DNA from: Acinetobacter sp. A2
GTDB lineage: Bacteria > Pseudomonadota > Gammaproteobacteria > Pseudomonadales > Moraxellaceae
Assembly: GCF_012371325.1 (NCBI RefSeq)
Contig: NZ_JAAZQX010000002.1
Coordinates: forward strand, 62,001-126,000
Length of the DNA stretch: 64,000 bases
Direction: 5' to 3'
The notes beneath the pieces are model-generated. The model searched no databases. It saw only the letters and a list, made by a program, of their open reading frames with translations, and was not told the origin of the DNA. Shown in pieces: positions 1-9,453 of the stretch (position 1 is its first letter; each line of letters opens with the position of its first letter). The translations under genes were made by a program, and so were the position numbers.

Positions 1-1
1 A

Positions 2-340
2 GATGATTTAAGCATGCAAGCAGCCTGTGTTGCAGGCGATGCCGATGCCCGTTTGCGTGCAGCCTTAGCTGCAGGCTGTGATATGGGCTTGGTCTGCAAC
101 AACCGTGCAGCGCAACAACTGGCTTTAAATGCGATTACGGATTTTCCTTTGCCTAATCAAGCTCGATTGGAACGTATGCGTGGCAAAATTCCTGCCCTAA
201 ACACAGTTGAGTTGCGTGAAACCCTCGACTTGGGTGATGAATGGCGTACAGTGCGTGATCGCATCTTAACCTTTAAAGAACAAAGCGCAGCCTTATTGGC
301 AGCGCAAGCCAGTCGAGACCCAACCGCTTATACAATTTAG
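2..340 (+). CDS. nagZ: Beta-N-acetylhexosaminidase NagZ, C-terminal part (5' end outside window)
   Basis: This is the 3' end of a gene that starts before the window; the frame is open from base 2 and begins DDLSM. The segment DDLSMQAA followed by an alanine-rich stretch and GCDMGLVCNN matches the C-terminal part of NagZ (glycoside hydrolase family 3), where the DDLSM-like strand lies near the active-site loop. NagZ is cytoplasmic and removes N-acetylglucosamine from anhydromuropeptides during cell wall recycling. The catalytic residues lie upstream and cannot be checked. A terminator follows about 80 bases after the stop codon. Confidence 0.85.
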   Translation, partial: DDLSMQAACVAGDADARLRAALAAGCDMGLVCNNRAAQQLALNAITDFPLPNQARLERMRGKIPALNTVELRETLDLGDEWRTVRDRILTFKEQSAALLAAQASRDPTAYTI

Positions 341-417
341 ATAAGCAGTACAAATAGTGCAGTTAAACCAAACTCAACCTGCACTTCATTTGAGAATCTG
401 AGTATTACTTTTACGAT

Positions 418-445
418 AAAGAGACACGACAGCGTGTCTCTTTTT
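418..445 (+). terminator. Rho-independent terminator after nagZ
   Basis: An 8-bp stem (GAGACACG/CGTGTCTC) with a four-base loop, preceded by AAA and followed by TTTTT on the plus strand. It lies about 80 bases after the nagZ stop and separates nagZ from the methyltransferase gene. Confidence 0.85.
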
Positions 446-567
446 GATTATGATAAAATTTCTCATATTTTCAGCATGGCTTACATTCAGGATTTTGACC
501 TGAGTTTATTTCTAAATAGCTGTGAAACCACATGACCACCATATAAAAAACTAAGGTCCAAATTCGT

Positions 568-1482
568 ATGACAAGAACCGTAATTTCCCAAGAAGATCAC
601 TCGCAGAGTTCAGATACTTCCCCTGTAGCACCACCGCTATCTAAGCATCGCCATATTTCTTTTACTGCACATTACACGGGTTATATCTGGTATCAAATGG
701 GCATATCACACCCCGTATTTGCAACCCGAAAAGGCAAGTTTTTAGCCAAATTGGTGCATCCTCTAGAAAACTGGGCAGAACGTCATGTGGGCGGAAGTAT
801 GCGCAGCACACTCAAACAACGTCACCAAATGATTGATGCACATTTGAGCCAACTGATTCAGCAATATCCGCAACTACAAGTACTCGAAATTGCGTCTGGA
901 CTGTCGCCACGCAGTTGGAACTTCCGACAAAAATTTCCTGAATTGAATTACCGTGAATTAGATTTGCCAGATATGGCAAAAATTAAGACTCAAGCTTTGC
1001 AACAAATTAATCCCGATGTGCCTGAAGTGCTCACAGGTGACATTTTCAGTGAATCTTTCCAAGATATTTTTGAAAATTTTGACCACTCGCAGCCGTTGGT
1101 CATTATTAGTGAAGGCTTGATTAACTACTTTAACTTAGACATGCTGCAACAGCTATTACAAGGCATGTGTAACTACACCCAAGACTTCCCAGAACTGCAT
1201 TATTTAACTGACATTTACCCTGAACCCGTTAAGAACAAATTGGCCAGTTTTATTTGGAGTTCGAGTCGCTTACTGAAATTTATGTCACGCAGTGCCTTCA
1301 CTTTCCATTTTCAATCTCCACAGCAATTGTCACAGTTTTTTCAAAGTGCAGGTTTTGAGCAAGTCAAGGTACAACAGCCACAGTTATATTTTTCCAGCGC
1401 CCCGCTAGATAACTCAAATGAAGAACATTTGGGCGATCTAGTCTGGATGATTCATGCCTACAAAAAAAATAGCGTGGCTTAG
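568..1482 (+). CDS. Class I SAM-dependent methyltransferase, leucine carboxyl methyltransferase (Ppm1/Tcmp)-like
   Basis: A 304-residue soluble protein. The segment LEIASGLSPRSWNF (about residues 109-122) resembles the SAM-binding loop of the LCMT/Ppm1 family, and ISEGLINYF (about 188-196) resembles that family's EGLLMYL-type motif. Such enzymes transfer methyl groups from S-adenosylmethionine to small molecules or carboxylates; the substrate here cannot be read from the sequence. No signal peptide or membrane span is seen. The gene stands alone between two terminators, and its stop codon sits in the loop of its own terminator. The family is fairly sure; the specific role is unknown. Confidence 0.75.
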   Translation: MTRTVISQEDHSQSSDTSPVAPPLSKHRHISFTAHYTGYIWYQMGISHPVFATRKGKFLAKLVHPLENWAERHVGGSMRSTLKQRHQMIDAHLSQLIQQYPQLQVLEIASGLSPRSWNFRQKFPELNYRELDLPDMAKIKTQALQQINPDVPEVLTGDIFSESFQDIFENFDHSQPLVIISEGLINYFNLDMLQQLLQGMCNYTQDFPELHYLTDIYPEPVKNKLASFIWSSSRLLKFMSRSAFTFHFQSPQQLSQFFQSAGFEQVKVQQPQLYFSSAPLDNSNEEHLGDLVWMIHAYKKNSVA

Positions 1483-1493
1483 CACGCTATTTT
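1467..1493 (+). terminator. Terminator overlapping the methyltransferase stop codon
   Basis: A 10-bp stem AAATAGCGTG/CACGCTATTT with the loop GCTTAG that contains the TAG stop codon at 1480-1482. The left arm encodes the last residues of the methyltransferase. A short T-run follows. Confidence 0.8.
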
Positions 1494-1541
1494 CATTCTT
1501 TCTTATTCAAGTAATTTCAGCTCTATGAACTCACAACATCC

Positions 1542-2876
1542 CTAGCAGGCATATTCTAAATTTTGGGCAAGTGCTTTTTGACGCGCTACATAACGCAACA
1601 AACGCTCTGCTACATCAAAACTACCATGCTTAAACAATGCACGCAGTTGCGACCCTTCACTTTCAAAAATCAAGCATTCTATACTAAAGCTGCCTTCTTC
1701 ATCTTGTAGCTGCAAGGCCATATCCCGTTCAAATTGTGCTGCCTGTGCAGCCAACGTTGGATTTTCAAAATCAAGTAACACACCAAAGAAGTTTAAATCG
1801 ACAATGTGCGTGGCAACATTCAAATCAGAATGACGATGCTGCAAATGACTATGCGGGTTCTGTATAGCAATGCGAGCCTCACCACGACGCTCCATAGTCA
1901 GAAGCTGCGCACGTGTCATGGGAATAATACCCTCTAATTCCTGTATAGGCTCATCCCTTAAAAAAGTCGCAAATAAATTCATGGTTTCTTTGCGACGTTG
2001 TAATTGCGGCACATGATCTGCATTGGCAATCATGGCAAATTCCATATTTGGGCACTGTAAGGCAAAGTTGGCATTTTCATGTGGCAAGGTAAAACTGTCA
2101 TATTGCCCACATGCCACCAGCACTTTACATTGAGGGATAGGCACATCAGTCAAGCGCAATAAACGGTTGCAGTTCACATCGTAGCGATCTTGCTCAGTGG
2201 CAGTAAAATCTGCCATTTGTCGGTAAAACAGACGCTTTGCGGTAGGCGACATACGGGTTTGTTCCATTTTGGCATGATTCACCAAGTACAAAATCACCGC
2301 CTGACCAAACTCATCCATGCGCTGTTCTTTCATTAAATGCAGCGATTCTTCAAGCAACATACGCCAACTTTTACGGGTCTTTTGCATCACCCCCATTAAA
2401 ATCATGCGGTCAATCAATTCAGGGCGCTGATCTGCCAAACAGGACGCCACCACTGAACCGAGTGACATGCCCATCACCGAGACTTTGTCTAAACCGACTA
2501 TATCCAACCAGTCACCCAGCATGTGCCCCAAGTCATGCAGTTCCAACGTTCCTGCAGACTCACCTGTTTCAACATTGGTCATTTGCTGATTAGCCCCCAT
2601 AGAAGGCATATCAATTAAAATAATCGGGCCAGCACGAAATAATTGCTCTACGCAGTATTTATAAGAATTAAAATTCTGGAATGCCCCGCCAACAATCACA
2701 ATAGGGGTTAAATGGGCAGTTTCAGGCTGTGCAATCGCCATATATTCCACTTTCCAGCCATTGATCCAAGTGGTGCGAGCGGGTTGTTTAAAACTGTGTT
2801 TATCGTAAATATCAAAAAAACAGACATGAGACCCTGAGTCCTGTACGTCCGTGTCCATTTGGATCATGGAATTCAT
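1542..2876 (-). CDS. Alpha/beta hydrolase (RhlA-like) with C-terminal PilZ-like domain
   Basis: 444 residues from the preferred ATG at 2876, which has GGAGG eight bases upstream; an in-frame TTG at 2915 would add 13 residues but has no such site. The N-terminal ~300 residues form an alpha/beta hydrolase: nucleophile elbow GMSLG (Ser138), likely acid Asp260 (CGQYD) and His288 (NADHVP). The overall pattern recalls RhlA-type hydrolases that act on hydroxyacyl substrates. Residues ~328-435 look like a PilZ domain: RGEAR (Arg331-Arg335, the RxxxR motif) and DLNFFG (360-365, variant of D/NxSxxG), the two elements that bind cyclic di-GMP. No signal peptide. The hydrolase call is firm, the PilZ call is by motif only, and the substrate is unknown. 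Confidence 0.75.
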   Translation of the reverse strand: MNSMIQMDTDVQDSGSHVCFFDIYDKHSFKQPARTTWINGWKVEYMAIAQPETAHLTPIVIVGGAFQNFNSYKYCVEQLFRAGPIILIDMPSMGANQQMTNVETGESAGTLELHDLGHMLGDWLDIVGLDKVSVMGMSLGSVVASCLADQRPELIDRMILMGVMQKTRKSWRMLLEESLHLMKEQRMDEFGQAVILYLVNHAKMEQTRMSPTAKRLFYRQMADFTATEQDRYDVNCNRLLRLTDVPIPQCKVLVACGQYDSFTLPHENANFALQCPNMEFAMIANADHVPQLQRRKETMNLFATFLRDEPIQELEGIIPMTRAQLLTMERRGEARIAIQNPHSHLQHRHSDLNVATHIVDLNFFGVLLDFENPTLAAQAAQFERDMALQLQDEEGSFSIECLIFESEGSQLRALFKHGSFDVAERLLRYVARQKALAQNLEYAC

Positions 2877-3180
2877 ATTCCCTACCTCCATGCGCATTTT
2901 ATTTTTATTGTGCAAGTGTTCGTAATAGAACGATTGCCAGCTTTACCGAAGTGGCATCCTGCTTATTGTTGTGAATGACATCATTGTCTTATCGCATCAT
3001 TCTATACAGGTGCTGATTTTATACGCAACAATTTCCATGACCGCTCATCTACTTTTAAAGATGAATAGATTACAAAATATTTAAAGATTGAACAATTTAG
3101 TCAATTTTCCGCCTAGATGCTTCATTGTACAGGCACAGACTGTTAATATCAGATAGAAATTTCTAAGTGATCAAACCGCT
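2877..3180. other. Divergent intergenic region between the hydrolase and proA
   Basis: About 300 bases between two divergent genes, so it should hold promoters for both. On the plus strand TTGTAC (3125-3130) and TATCAG (3147-3152) with 16 bases between could be a weak promoter for proA. I see no convincing minus-strand promoter, terminator or RNA. Confidence 0.35.
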
Positions 3181-4446
3181 ATGCAAGAGTCTATTGAACA
3201 ATATATGCAAACGGTAGGACAACAAGCACGCCAAGCCTCTCGTGTCTTAGCAAGCGCTTCTACCCAATCTAAAAACAATGCGTTATCGGCTATTTATACG
3301 GCATTGGAAAATAGCGAGTCTGCTATTTTAGCTGCCAACCAAATTGATATGACCAAAGGTCGTAACAATAACTTGGATAGCGCACTGCTAGATCGCTTAG
3401 AACTCAACCCCGCACGTTTTAAAGGTATGTTACAAGGCCTGAAAGATGTGATTGGCTTAATGGACCCTATTGGTGAAATTACCGATATGGCCTATCGCCC
3501 ATCTGGTATTCAACTAGGCAAAATGCGTGTGCCACTGGGTGTGGTAGGCATGATTTACGAATCACGTCCGAACGTGACCCTTGAAGCTGCATCTTTGGCT
3601 TTAAAATCAGGCAATGCCATTATTTTACGTGGTGGTTCTGAAGCATTGGAATCCAATCAAGCCATTGCAACTGCGATTCAACACGGTTTAAAAGCTTCAG
3701 GTTTGCCAGAAACTTCGGTGCAAGTGATTAACACTTCAGACCGTGCTGCAGTCGGGCAACTGATTACCATGTCTGAATATGTGGATGTAATTGTGCCACG
3801 TGGCGGTAAAAGTCTGATTGAACGCATCAGCAATGAAGCACGTATACCAGTGATTAAACATTTAGATGGTAACTGTCACGTATTTGTAGAAGCACAGGCT
3901 GACTTGCAAAAAGCGCTACCAATTGCACTGAATGCCAAAACGCACCGTTATGGCGTGTGTAATGCTATGGAAACCTTGTTGGTCGATGAGCGAGTTGCTG
4001 AGCAATTTCTACCTCGCATTGCAGAACTGTATGCAGAGAAACAAGTCGAATTACGCGGCTGCCCTGCAACCCAAAAGATTTTAGGCACGACTGTCAAAAC
4101 TGCCACAGAAGAAGACTGGTACACCGAATATCTAGGTCCAATTTTGGCGGTTAAAGTGGTTTCAGGCATAGATGAAGCGATTGAACATATTAATAAATAT
4201 GGTTCACATCATACCGATGCGATTATTACTGAAAACTTTAGCTTGGCGCGCCAGTTCCTTGCTGCGGTCGATTCAAGCTCAGTCATGATCAATGCATCTA
4301 CTCGTTTTGCCGATGGTTTTGAATATGGCCTTGGTGCTGAAATTGGTATTTCAACCGACAAAATCCATACTCGTGGCCCTGTGGGCTTAGAAGGCTTAAC
4401 TTCTCAAAAATGGGTAGTCTTTGGTGATGGTCAAATTCGCCAATAA
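3181..4446 (+). CDS. proA: Glutamate-5-semialdehyde dehydrogenase (gamma-glutamyl phosphate reductase)
   Basis: 421 residues, the usual length for ProA. It reduces gamma-glutamyl phosphate to glutamate-5-semialdehyde with NADPH, the second step of proline synthesis, in the cytoplasm. Diagnostic stretches are [14 protein letters not shown] (~120-133), [18 protein letters not shown] and the [15 protein letters not shown] segment with the catalytic cysteine; the end has a typical [16 protein letters not shown] motif. proB is not adjacent, so the proline genes are split, which is common outside the enterics. The ATG start gives a normal N-terminus. Confidence 0.97.
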   Translation: MQESIEQYMQTVGQQARQASRVLASASTQSKNNALSAIYTALENSESAILAANQIDMTKGRNNNLDSALLDRLELNPARFKGMLQGLKDVIGLMDPIGEITDMAYRPSGIQLGKMRVPLGVVGMIYESRPNVTLEAASLALKSGNAIILRGGSEALESNQAIATAIQHGLKASGLPETSVQVINTSDRAAVGQLITMSEYVDVIVPRGGKSLIERISNEARIPVIKHLDGNCHVFVEAQADLQKALPIALNAKTHRYGVCNAMETLLVDERVAEQFLPRIAELYAEKQVELRGCPATQKILGTTVKTATEEDWYTEYLGPILAVKVVSGIDEAIEHINKYGSHHTDAIITENFSLARQFLAAVDSSSVMINASTRFADGFEYGLGAEIGISTDKIHTRGPVGLEGLTSQKWVVFGDGQIRQ

Positions 4447-4476
4447 AATCCATTTGTAATTTTGCAACATCTAAAT

Positions 4477-4510
4477 GTAATGTTCAGCTTCACATGAAGC
4501 TGAACATTAC
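4477..4510. repeat. 34-base near-perfect inverted repeat after proA
   Basis: Two perfect 16-base arms (left arm GTAATGTTCAGCTTCA) separated by only CA. It lies 30 bases after the proA stop. There is no T-run on either side, so it is not a classical terminator, though it would form a strong hairpin in RNA. Confidence 0.8.
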
Positions 4511-4606
4511 CCGACGACTCGCTTTAGACACAGTTCCACTACACACTTTCAAATTACACTCGCCTAAAATTTAAAAATTGATGATTAGAAAAAATCAGTA
4601 AAAAGA

Positions 4607-5029
4607 GTGACCTTGCTTATGTTTTATTACTTAATTATTAATACTTTTGCCTTGGCACTTTTAGTGTCATTTGTGGTGATGCGTCTATTCTCTGGCTCCA
4701 TTAATGCTATTTTGGCACGTATCATTCACGACCCTATCCATGAAGCATGGGCAAAATACACCAAGTTTGCAGGCATGGTGGTGGGCACATCATCAGGCAT
4801 TCGTATTTACGATATGGAAAAATACATCACGCCGCTGACCTATGCCGAAAATGATAAAAAAATTGTAATAGAACTGACTCAGGAGCGCTGGGTACTAGAA
4901 ATTTACCGCACCATTATTGAAACATTGCAAGGTTTGGCTTGGATGATGCTGGTATTTTTTATGGTGGCATTAATTGCTTATGTGATTGTCCGCTGGTCGG
5001 AAATTAAGTACGCAGCTAAATCCAAATAA
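4607..5029 (+). CDS. Small two-span membrane protein of unknown function
   Basis: 140 residues from a GTG at 4607; an ATG at 4619 is an equally possible start and neither has a strong ribosome site. There is one hydrophobic span near the N-terminus (~residues 5-28) and one near the C-terminus (~residues 110-130), with a polar 80-residue middle carrying DPIHEAWAKYTKF and RIYDMEKYITPL. The orientation would place the middle part on one side of the inner membrane. I do not recognise the family. It stands alone between proA and ackA. Confidence 0.65.
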   Translation: MTLLMFYYLIINTFALALLVSFVVMRLFSGSINAILARIIHDPIHEAWAKYTKFAGMVVGTSSGIRIYDMEKYITPLTYAENDKKIVIELTQERWVLEIYRTIIETLQGLAWMMLVFFMVALIAYVIVRWSEIKYAAKSK

Positions 5030-5367
5030 ACCAAATTCAAATTAAGAAATAATTTAAAACAGTTTGCCACTCGTCTAGGCAATGAAGTGTGCTATGTTAA
5101 GAGAATACAACAGGAATTAAGCAGAAAAATTGACCGTTATTTCATAAATAAATGAAAGTTTCGGACTGATAAATTTTAATTATTTATGATTTCATGGTCG
5201 ATAATGCTTAAGTCTAATCTCCTAAAGTCTATCTAGGAGCAACAAAAAACCCATGATAAAACATACATACTGATCAAGATTGCAGCGCAACACATTGCCA
5301 TTTGCCATCCTTGCCGCGCAGCTTGATTCACTAGGGATAACTTCAATTAGAATTCGGGTACATAAAC
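5030..5367. other. Upstream region of ackA
   Basis: 338 bases without a gene. It is AT-rich in its first half and contains a small hairpin (CTCCTA/TAGGAG, 5219-5239). I cannot assign a promoter with confidence, and a six-codon ATG frame at 5253 is too short to argue for. The length suggests regulated expression or a long leader for ackA-pta. Confidence 0.35.
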
Positions 5368-6582
5368 GTGACTACATCAGTATTAGTGATTAACTGCGGA
5401 TCTTCTTCTATTAAATATGCACTCGTGTCTGAGCGCCGCGAAGATCGTATTTTTGGTTTGGCAGAAAATCTAGGTTCTGCTGATGCACGCATTAAAGGTG
5501 TTACCGTCGGTGGTGAACCTCTCGAACTTTCTATTCCACATGCTGACCACGAAAAAGCATTGGAAACAATTTTAGGCCGCTTGTCTCAATATAAGCCTCA
5601 AGCTATTGGTCACCGCGTTGTACACGGCGGTACTTTGACCAAAGCAGAATTATTAACAGAAGAAATTGTTCAACGTATTCGTGAAGCAACTCCGCTTGCT
5701 CCGTTACATAACCCAGCACACTTGGTGGGTATTGAAGCAACGATGCGTTTGTTCCCAGAGCTTCCGCAAGTCGCTGTATTTGATACTGCATTCCACCAAA
5801 CTATGCCTGCACACGCTTACCGTTATGCAGTACCTAAATTCTTATATACTGACCACAACGTACGTCGTTATGGCTTCCACGGTACAAGCCATGCGTATGT
5901 TTCAGAGCGTGGTTCAGAATTGGCTGGCAGCTTTAAACAAGGCGGCTGGTTAACAGCTCACTTAGGTAACGGTAGCTCAACTTGTGCGATTTGGAATGGT
6001 CAAAGTGTAGATACATCTATGGGCTTAACCCCACTTGAAGGTTTGGTAATGGGTACCCGTAGTGGTGATGTAGATCCAAGCTTACACAGCTTCCTTGCAA
6101 GCAACTTGGGTTGGGACATCTACAAAATTGACAAGATGCTAAACAGCCAAAGTGGTTTACTCGGCTTGTCAGGTTTATCGAACGACATGCGTACTTTAAT
6201 TGAAGCATCTGAACAAGGTAATGAAGATGCAACGCTTGCTATTGAAGTATTCTGCTACCGTTTAGCTAAATCTTTAGCTGCGCTTAGCTGTGGTCTACCA
6301 CGCTTAGACGGCTTGTTCTTCACTGGTGGTATTGGTGAAAACTCTGCTTATATCCGTGAAAAAACAGTATCTTACTTACCGCACTTCGGTTTTAACTTCA
6401 GCAAAGAGCGTAACGACAACTTAAAACGTGGTACTGAAGGTCGTATCGATGCTGGTACTGGCCCACAAATTTGGGTTGTACCAACTGACGAAGAAGGTCG
6501 TATCGCTAAAGAAACTGCGCACGTTGCTGAGGAGCTAAAGTCAGCTGGAAAAAAGTCTGAATGTGATGCTGCGATTGCTTAA
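5368..6582 (+). CDS. ackA: Acetate kinase
   Basis: 404 residues, standard for AckA. It interconverts acetyl phosphate plus ADP with acetate plus ATP in the cytoplasm. The N-terminal [16 protein letters not shown] is the phosphate-1 motif of the acetate kinase/ASKHA fold; [18 protein letters not shown] and [12 protein letters not shown] are the family's substrate and nucleotide motifs, and FTGGIGENS is the adenosine motif. The start is GTG with only a weak ribosome site. It is followed 56 bases later by pta, the partner enzyme, so the two probably form an operon that handles acetate overflow and acetyl phosphate levels. Confidence 0.97.
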   Translation: MTTSVLVINCGSSSIKYALVSERREDRIFGLAENLGSADARIKGVTVGGEPLELSIPHADHEKALETILGRLSQYKPQAIGHRVVHGGTLTKAELLTEEIVQRIREATPLAPLHNPAHLVGIEATMRLFPELPQVAVFDTAFHQTMPAHAYRYAVPKFLYTDHNVRRYGFHGTSHAYVSERGSELAGSFKQGGWLTAHLGNGSSTCAIWNGQSVDTSMGLTPLEGLVMGTRSGDVDPSLHSFLASNLGWDIYKIDKMLNSQSGLLGLSGLSNDMRTLIEASEQGNEDATLAIEVFCYRLAKSLAALSCGLPRLDGLFFTGGIGENSAYIREKTVSYLPHFGFNFSKERNDNLKRGTEGRIDAGTGPQIWVVPTDEEGRIAKETAHVAEELKSAGKKSECDAAIA

Positions 6583-6638
6583 GCAATCGTAGTATCTGGT
6601 GTGCCTTCAATAAATTCCTAAATGATTTAGAAAAAACT

Positions 6639-8777
6639 ATGAAAACAATACTTTTGGTTCCTACTGAAATTGGTGTTGGCTTAACATCAGCATGTCTAGG
6701 TTTAATTTACGCTTTGGAATGCCAAGGCGTAAAAGCAGGCTTTTTAAAGCCTTTCTCGCAAGAATTACAGCCAGAAGCAGACCGCACTACAGCGTTGTAT
6801 CGTCATTTATTCAAGCATGAAACTGTTGAGCCGATTGCTTATAGCACGCTGACTGAACGCTTAAAAAATGATGAAAACGACGAATTGCTCGAAGATGCAG
6901 TACGTTTACATCGTGAAATTTCTAAGCACCATGATGTGATTATTGTTGAAGGCGTGTTGCCAAACGGACGCGATCCTTTTGCAACTGAACTGAATGCTAC
7001 TTTGGCCAAAGCACTTGATGCAAAAGTCATTATTGTTAGCAATGCCGACATTAACAACGCTGCAAAAACAGCTGCCAAAGTAGACAACCAATTACGTTTC
7101 TTTGGTGGCGCAAGCTGCGAACGTACTGCGGGCGTATTATTCATGCGTACCAAAGGTTTGCCAGAAGATTCTGCACAAATTCCAGTTACACTTGATCCAA
7201 ACTTACGTTTGATTAGCGACACCAACCAATTCGTTAGTGCGATTCAAACTACGCACCCAATGATTGGTAAAGACTGTATGCCTGTAATTGGTTTAGTACC
7301 ATTCAGCAATACTTTAAGTGTGCCACGTATGTCTGACTTGGCTGCGCACATTTCTGCTGAATGGATTAGCCAAGGTGAAGCTGCGCAGCGCCGTGTTCTA
7401 CACAGCAGCCTGATTGCATCAAACATCGAACATGAAATGCACAAGTTTGTTGCAGGCGAACTAATCATCAGTGGTTCTGACCGTGTAGATGTATTGCTTG
7501 CAAGTAGCTTAGCTAGCAGCAATGGTATTCCACTTGCAGGTTTAGTTTTAACTGAGCATCAAACACCAAGTGCGCAAGCTTTAGAATTCTGTCAAACGGC
7601 GATCAAAAATGGCTTGCCTATTTTACACACCAAATTGAGCACCTTTGACACTGCACAACAATTGTTAAATCTCAGCAATGAAATTCCTGTAGATGACACT
7701 GAGCGTGCTGAACAAGTTACTCGTTTTGTTGCGAGCCACATCAACGCTGACTGGTTAACGCAATTAATTAGCGATTCACACAAACCACGTTTATCGCCTT
7801 CTGCATTCCGTCACGAATTGGTGCAAAAATCAATTGCAGCGAAAAAACGTATTGTATTGCCTGAAGGTGATGAACCACGTACCGTTCAAGCTGCAGCAAT
7901 TTGTCAATCACGTGGTATTGCCCACTGTATTCTATTGGCAAAACCTGAAGCTGTCGTAGATGTTGCCAAAGCACGTGGTATTGAACTTCCACACGATTTA
8001 GAAATCATTGATCCTGATTTGATCCGTGAAAACTATATCGAAAAAATGGTGGAAATGCGTAAAGGCAAACTCACTGAAGACCAAGCACGTGATCAGCTAC
8101 AAGACACTGTAGTACTTGGTACCATGATGTTGGCACTTGATCAGGTCGATGGTTTAGTTTCAGGTGCAGTACACACCACTGCCAACACTGTTCGCCCTGC
8201 ATTCCAGCTGATTAAAACTGCTCCAGACTACTCATTGGTCTCTTCAGTATTCTTCATGTTGTTACCAGATGAAGTCTACGTGTACGGTGACTGTGCAATT
8301 AACCCAGACCCAGATGCGGAACAATTGGCTGAAATTGCAATCCAGTCTGCAGACTCTGCAAAAGCGTTTGGTATTGACCCACGCATTGCGATGATTTCTT
8401 ATTCAACCGGTACTTCAGGTACAGGTGCTGATGTAGAAAAAGTAGCGAAAGCGACTGAAATTGCGAAACAGCGTCGTCCTGATTTACTGATTGATGGCCC
8501 ATTACAGTACGATGCAGCATCTGTTGAAAGTGTTGGTCGCTCTAAAGCACCTAACTCTGAAGTTGCAGGCCGTGCCAATGTGTTCATTTTCCCTGACCTG
8601 AACACTGGTAACACGACTTATAAAGCCGTACAACGTGCAGCGAATGTCGTAAGTGTTGGTCCGATGCTGCAAGGTTTGAATAAACCTGTGAATGACTTAT
8701 CTCGTGGTGCATTGGTAGATGACATTGTGTTTACCATTGCATTGACTGCAATTCAAGCAGAACAACAGTCGAGCTAA
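6639..8777 (+). CDS. pta: Phosphate acetyltransferase, long two-domain form
   Basis: 712 residues, the long form also found in enterics. It interconverts acetyl-CoA and acetyl phosphate. The N-terminal ~350 residues form a P-loop-like/DRTGG regulatory region (starting ILLVPTEIGVGLTSACLG); the C-terminal ~330 residues are the catalytic PTA domain, with KKRIVLPEGDEPRTVQAA, LVSGAVHTTANTVRPA, SYSTGTSGTGADVEK and FPDLNTGNTTYKAVQR. It lies directly after ackA on the same strand. An inverted repeat follows 27 bases after the stop. Confidence 0.97.
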   Translation: MKTILLVPTEIGVGLTSACLGLIYALECQGVKAGFLKPFSQELQPEADRTTALYRHLFKHETVEPIAYSTLTERLKNDENDELLEDAVRLHREISKHHDVIIVEGVLPNGRDPFATELNATLAKALDAKVIIVSNADINNAAKTAAKVDNQLRFFGGASCERTAGVLFMRTKGLPEDSAQIPVTLDPNLRLISDTNQFVSAIQTTHPMIGKDCMPVIGLVPFSNTLSVPRMSDLAAHISAEWISQGEAAQRRVLHSSLIASNIEHEMHKFVAGELIISGSDRVDVLLASSLASSNGIPLAGLVLTEHQTPSAQALEFCQTAIKNGLPILHTKLSTFDTAQQLLNLSNEIPVDDTERAEQVTRFVASHINADWLTQLISDSHKPRLSPSAFRHELVQKSIAAKKRIVLPEGDEPRTVQAAAICQSRGIAHCILLAKPEAVVDVAKARGIELPHDLEIIDPDLIRENYIEKMVEMRKGKLTEDQARDQLQDTVVLGTMMLALDQVDGLVSGAVHTTANTVRPAFQLIKTAPDYSLVSSVFFMLLPDEVYVYGDCAINPDPDAEQLAEIAIQSADSAKAFGIDPRIAMISYSTGTSGTGADVEKVAKATEIAKQRRPDLLIDGPLQYDAASVESVGRSKAPNSEVAGRANVFIFPDLNTGNTTYKAVQRAANVVSVGPMLQGLNKPVNDLSRGALVDDIVFTIALTAIQAEQQSS

Positions 8778-8803
8778 TCAAATATCTGCCTGATATTCAA
8801 ATC

Positions 8804-8836
8804 AGACCATTCAATGATGTAAAAATTGAATGGTCT
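8804..8836 (+). terminator. Probable terminator after pta
   Basis: A 12-bp stem (AGACCATTCAAT with its complement) and a nine-base loop. The run of T after it is short and interrupted, so termination may be less efficient than at the other sites in this window. Confidence 0.55.
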
Positions 8837-8974
8837 ATTTGTATCTGAACTATGTTTACTGTATCTTTTAGATTCGTTATTTTATGTATACGACTCATTG
8901 ATATATAAAGTAATTTTTAACTAAAACTTTAAAAATAAAATAATTTCTAACTTATTCTTTAGAGGGAATAAAAC

Positions 8975-9448
8975 ATGATTCGTCAACTCATGCTACTTGG
9001 CTGTTTCACCTTGACTAGCACCTTTACTCAAGCTGGCTGGCTCACCAAAGCCATAGACAAATGGAACTCGTCAAGCGACCTAAATGAAAATATTTTCGTT
9101 CAATATCCAACAGTTCAAGAGTATTTTCACGATAAATTTAAAAGTCCACGTCAAATTGCATTGAATAATGTTTCATACAAGGCTGGTGTGGTGATGTATG
9201 AACGCGCTCAACAATATTGTGAAAAAGACTTAGGACAACTGGTTCAAATTGAACAACATCCTAAATCTTTATATCCATATCGTGGGGCAGAAATTTTAGA
9301 TACACCAAACTTACAAAAATATTATGGTTTATTTGAATGTCAAAATATTGCCAACCCTTGGAAAGTCTATTTTGATCATCAAAATCAACGCATTATTCAA
9401 AGCCTAACGCCAATCTTGTCTGTCGATGTCAGTTATGTATTTGAGTAA
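8975..9448 (+). CDS. Exported protein of unknown function, first gene of a three-gene set
   Basis: 157 residues with a Sec signal peptide: short basic start (MIRQ), hydrophobic core to about residue 17 and a TQA cleavage site before GW. The mature part has two cysteines (YCEKDL and FECQN) that could form a disulfide. A good ribosome site (AGAGGG) precedes the ATG. The next gene begins five bases after the stop, so it is probably translated from the same message. I do not recognise the family. Confidence 0.7.
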   Translation: MIRQLMLLGCFTLTSTFTQAGWLTKAIDKWNSSSDLNENIFVQYPTVQEYFHDKFKSPRQIALNNVSYKAGVVMYERAQQYCEKDLGQLVQIEQHPKSLYPYRGAEILDTPNLQKYYGLFECQNIANPWKVYFDHQNQRIIQSLTPILSVDVSYVFE

Positions 9449-9453
9449 TTATC

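Noticed and set aside
5253..5273. Six-codon frame ahead of ackA as a leader peptide
   Set aside because: Too short, with distant ribosome site and no associated hairpins.
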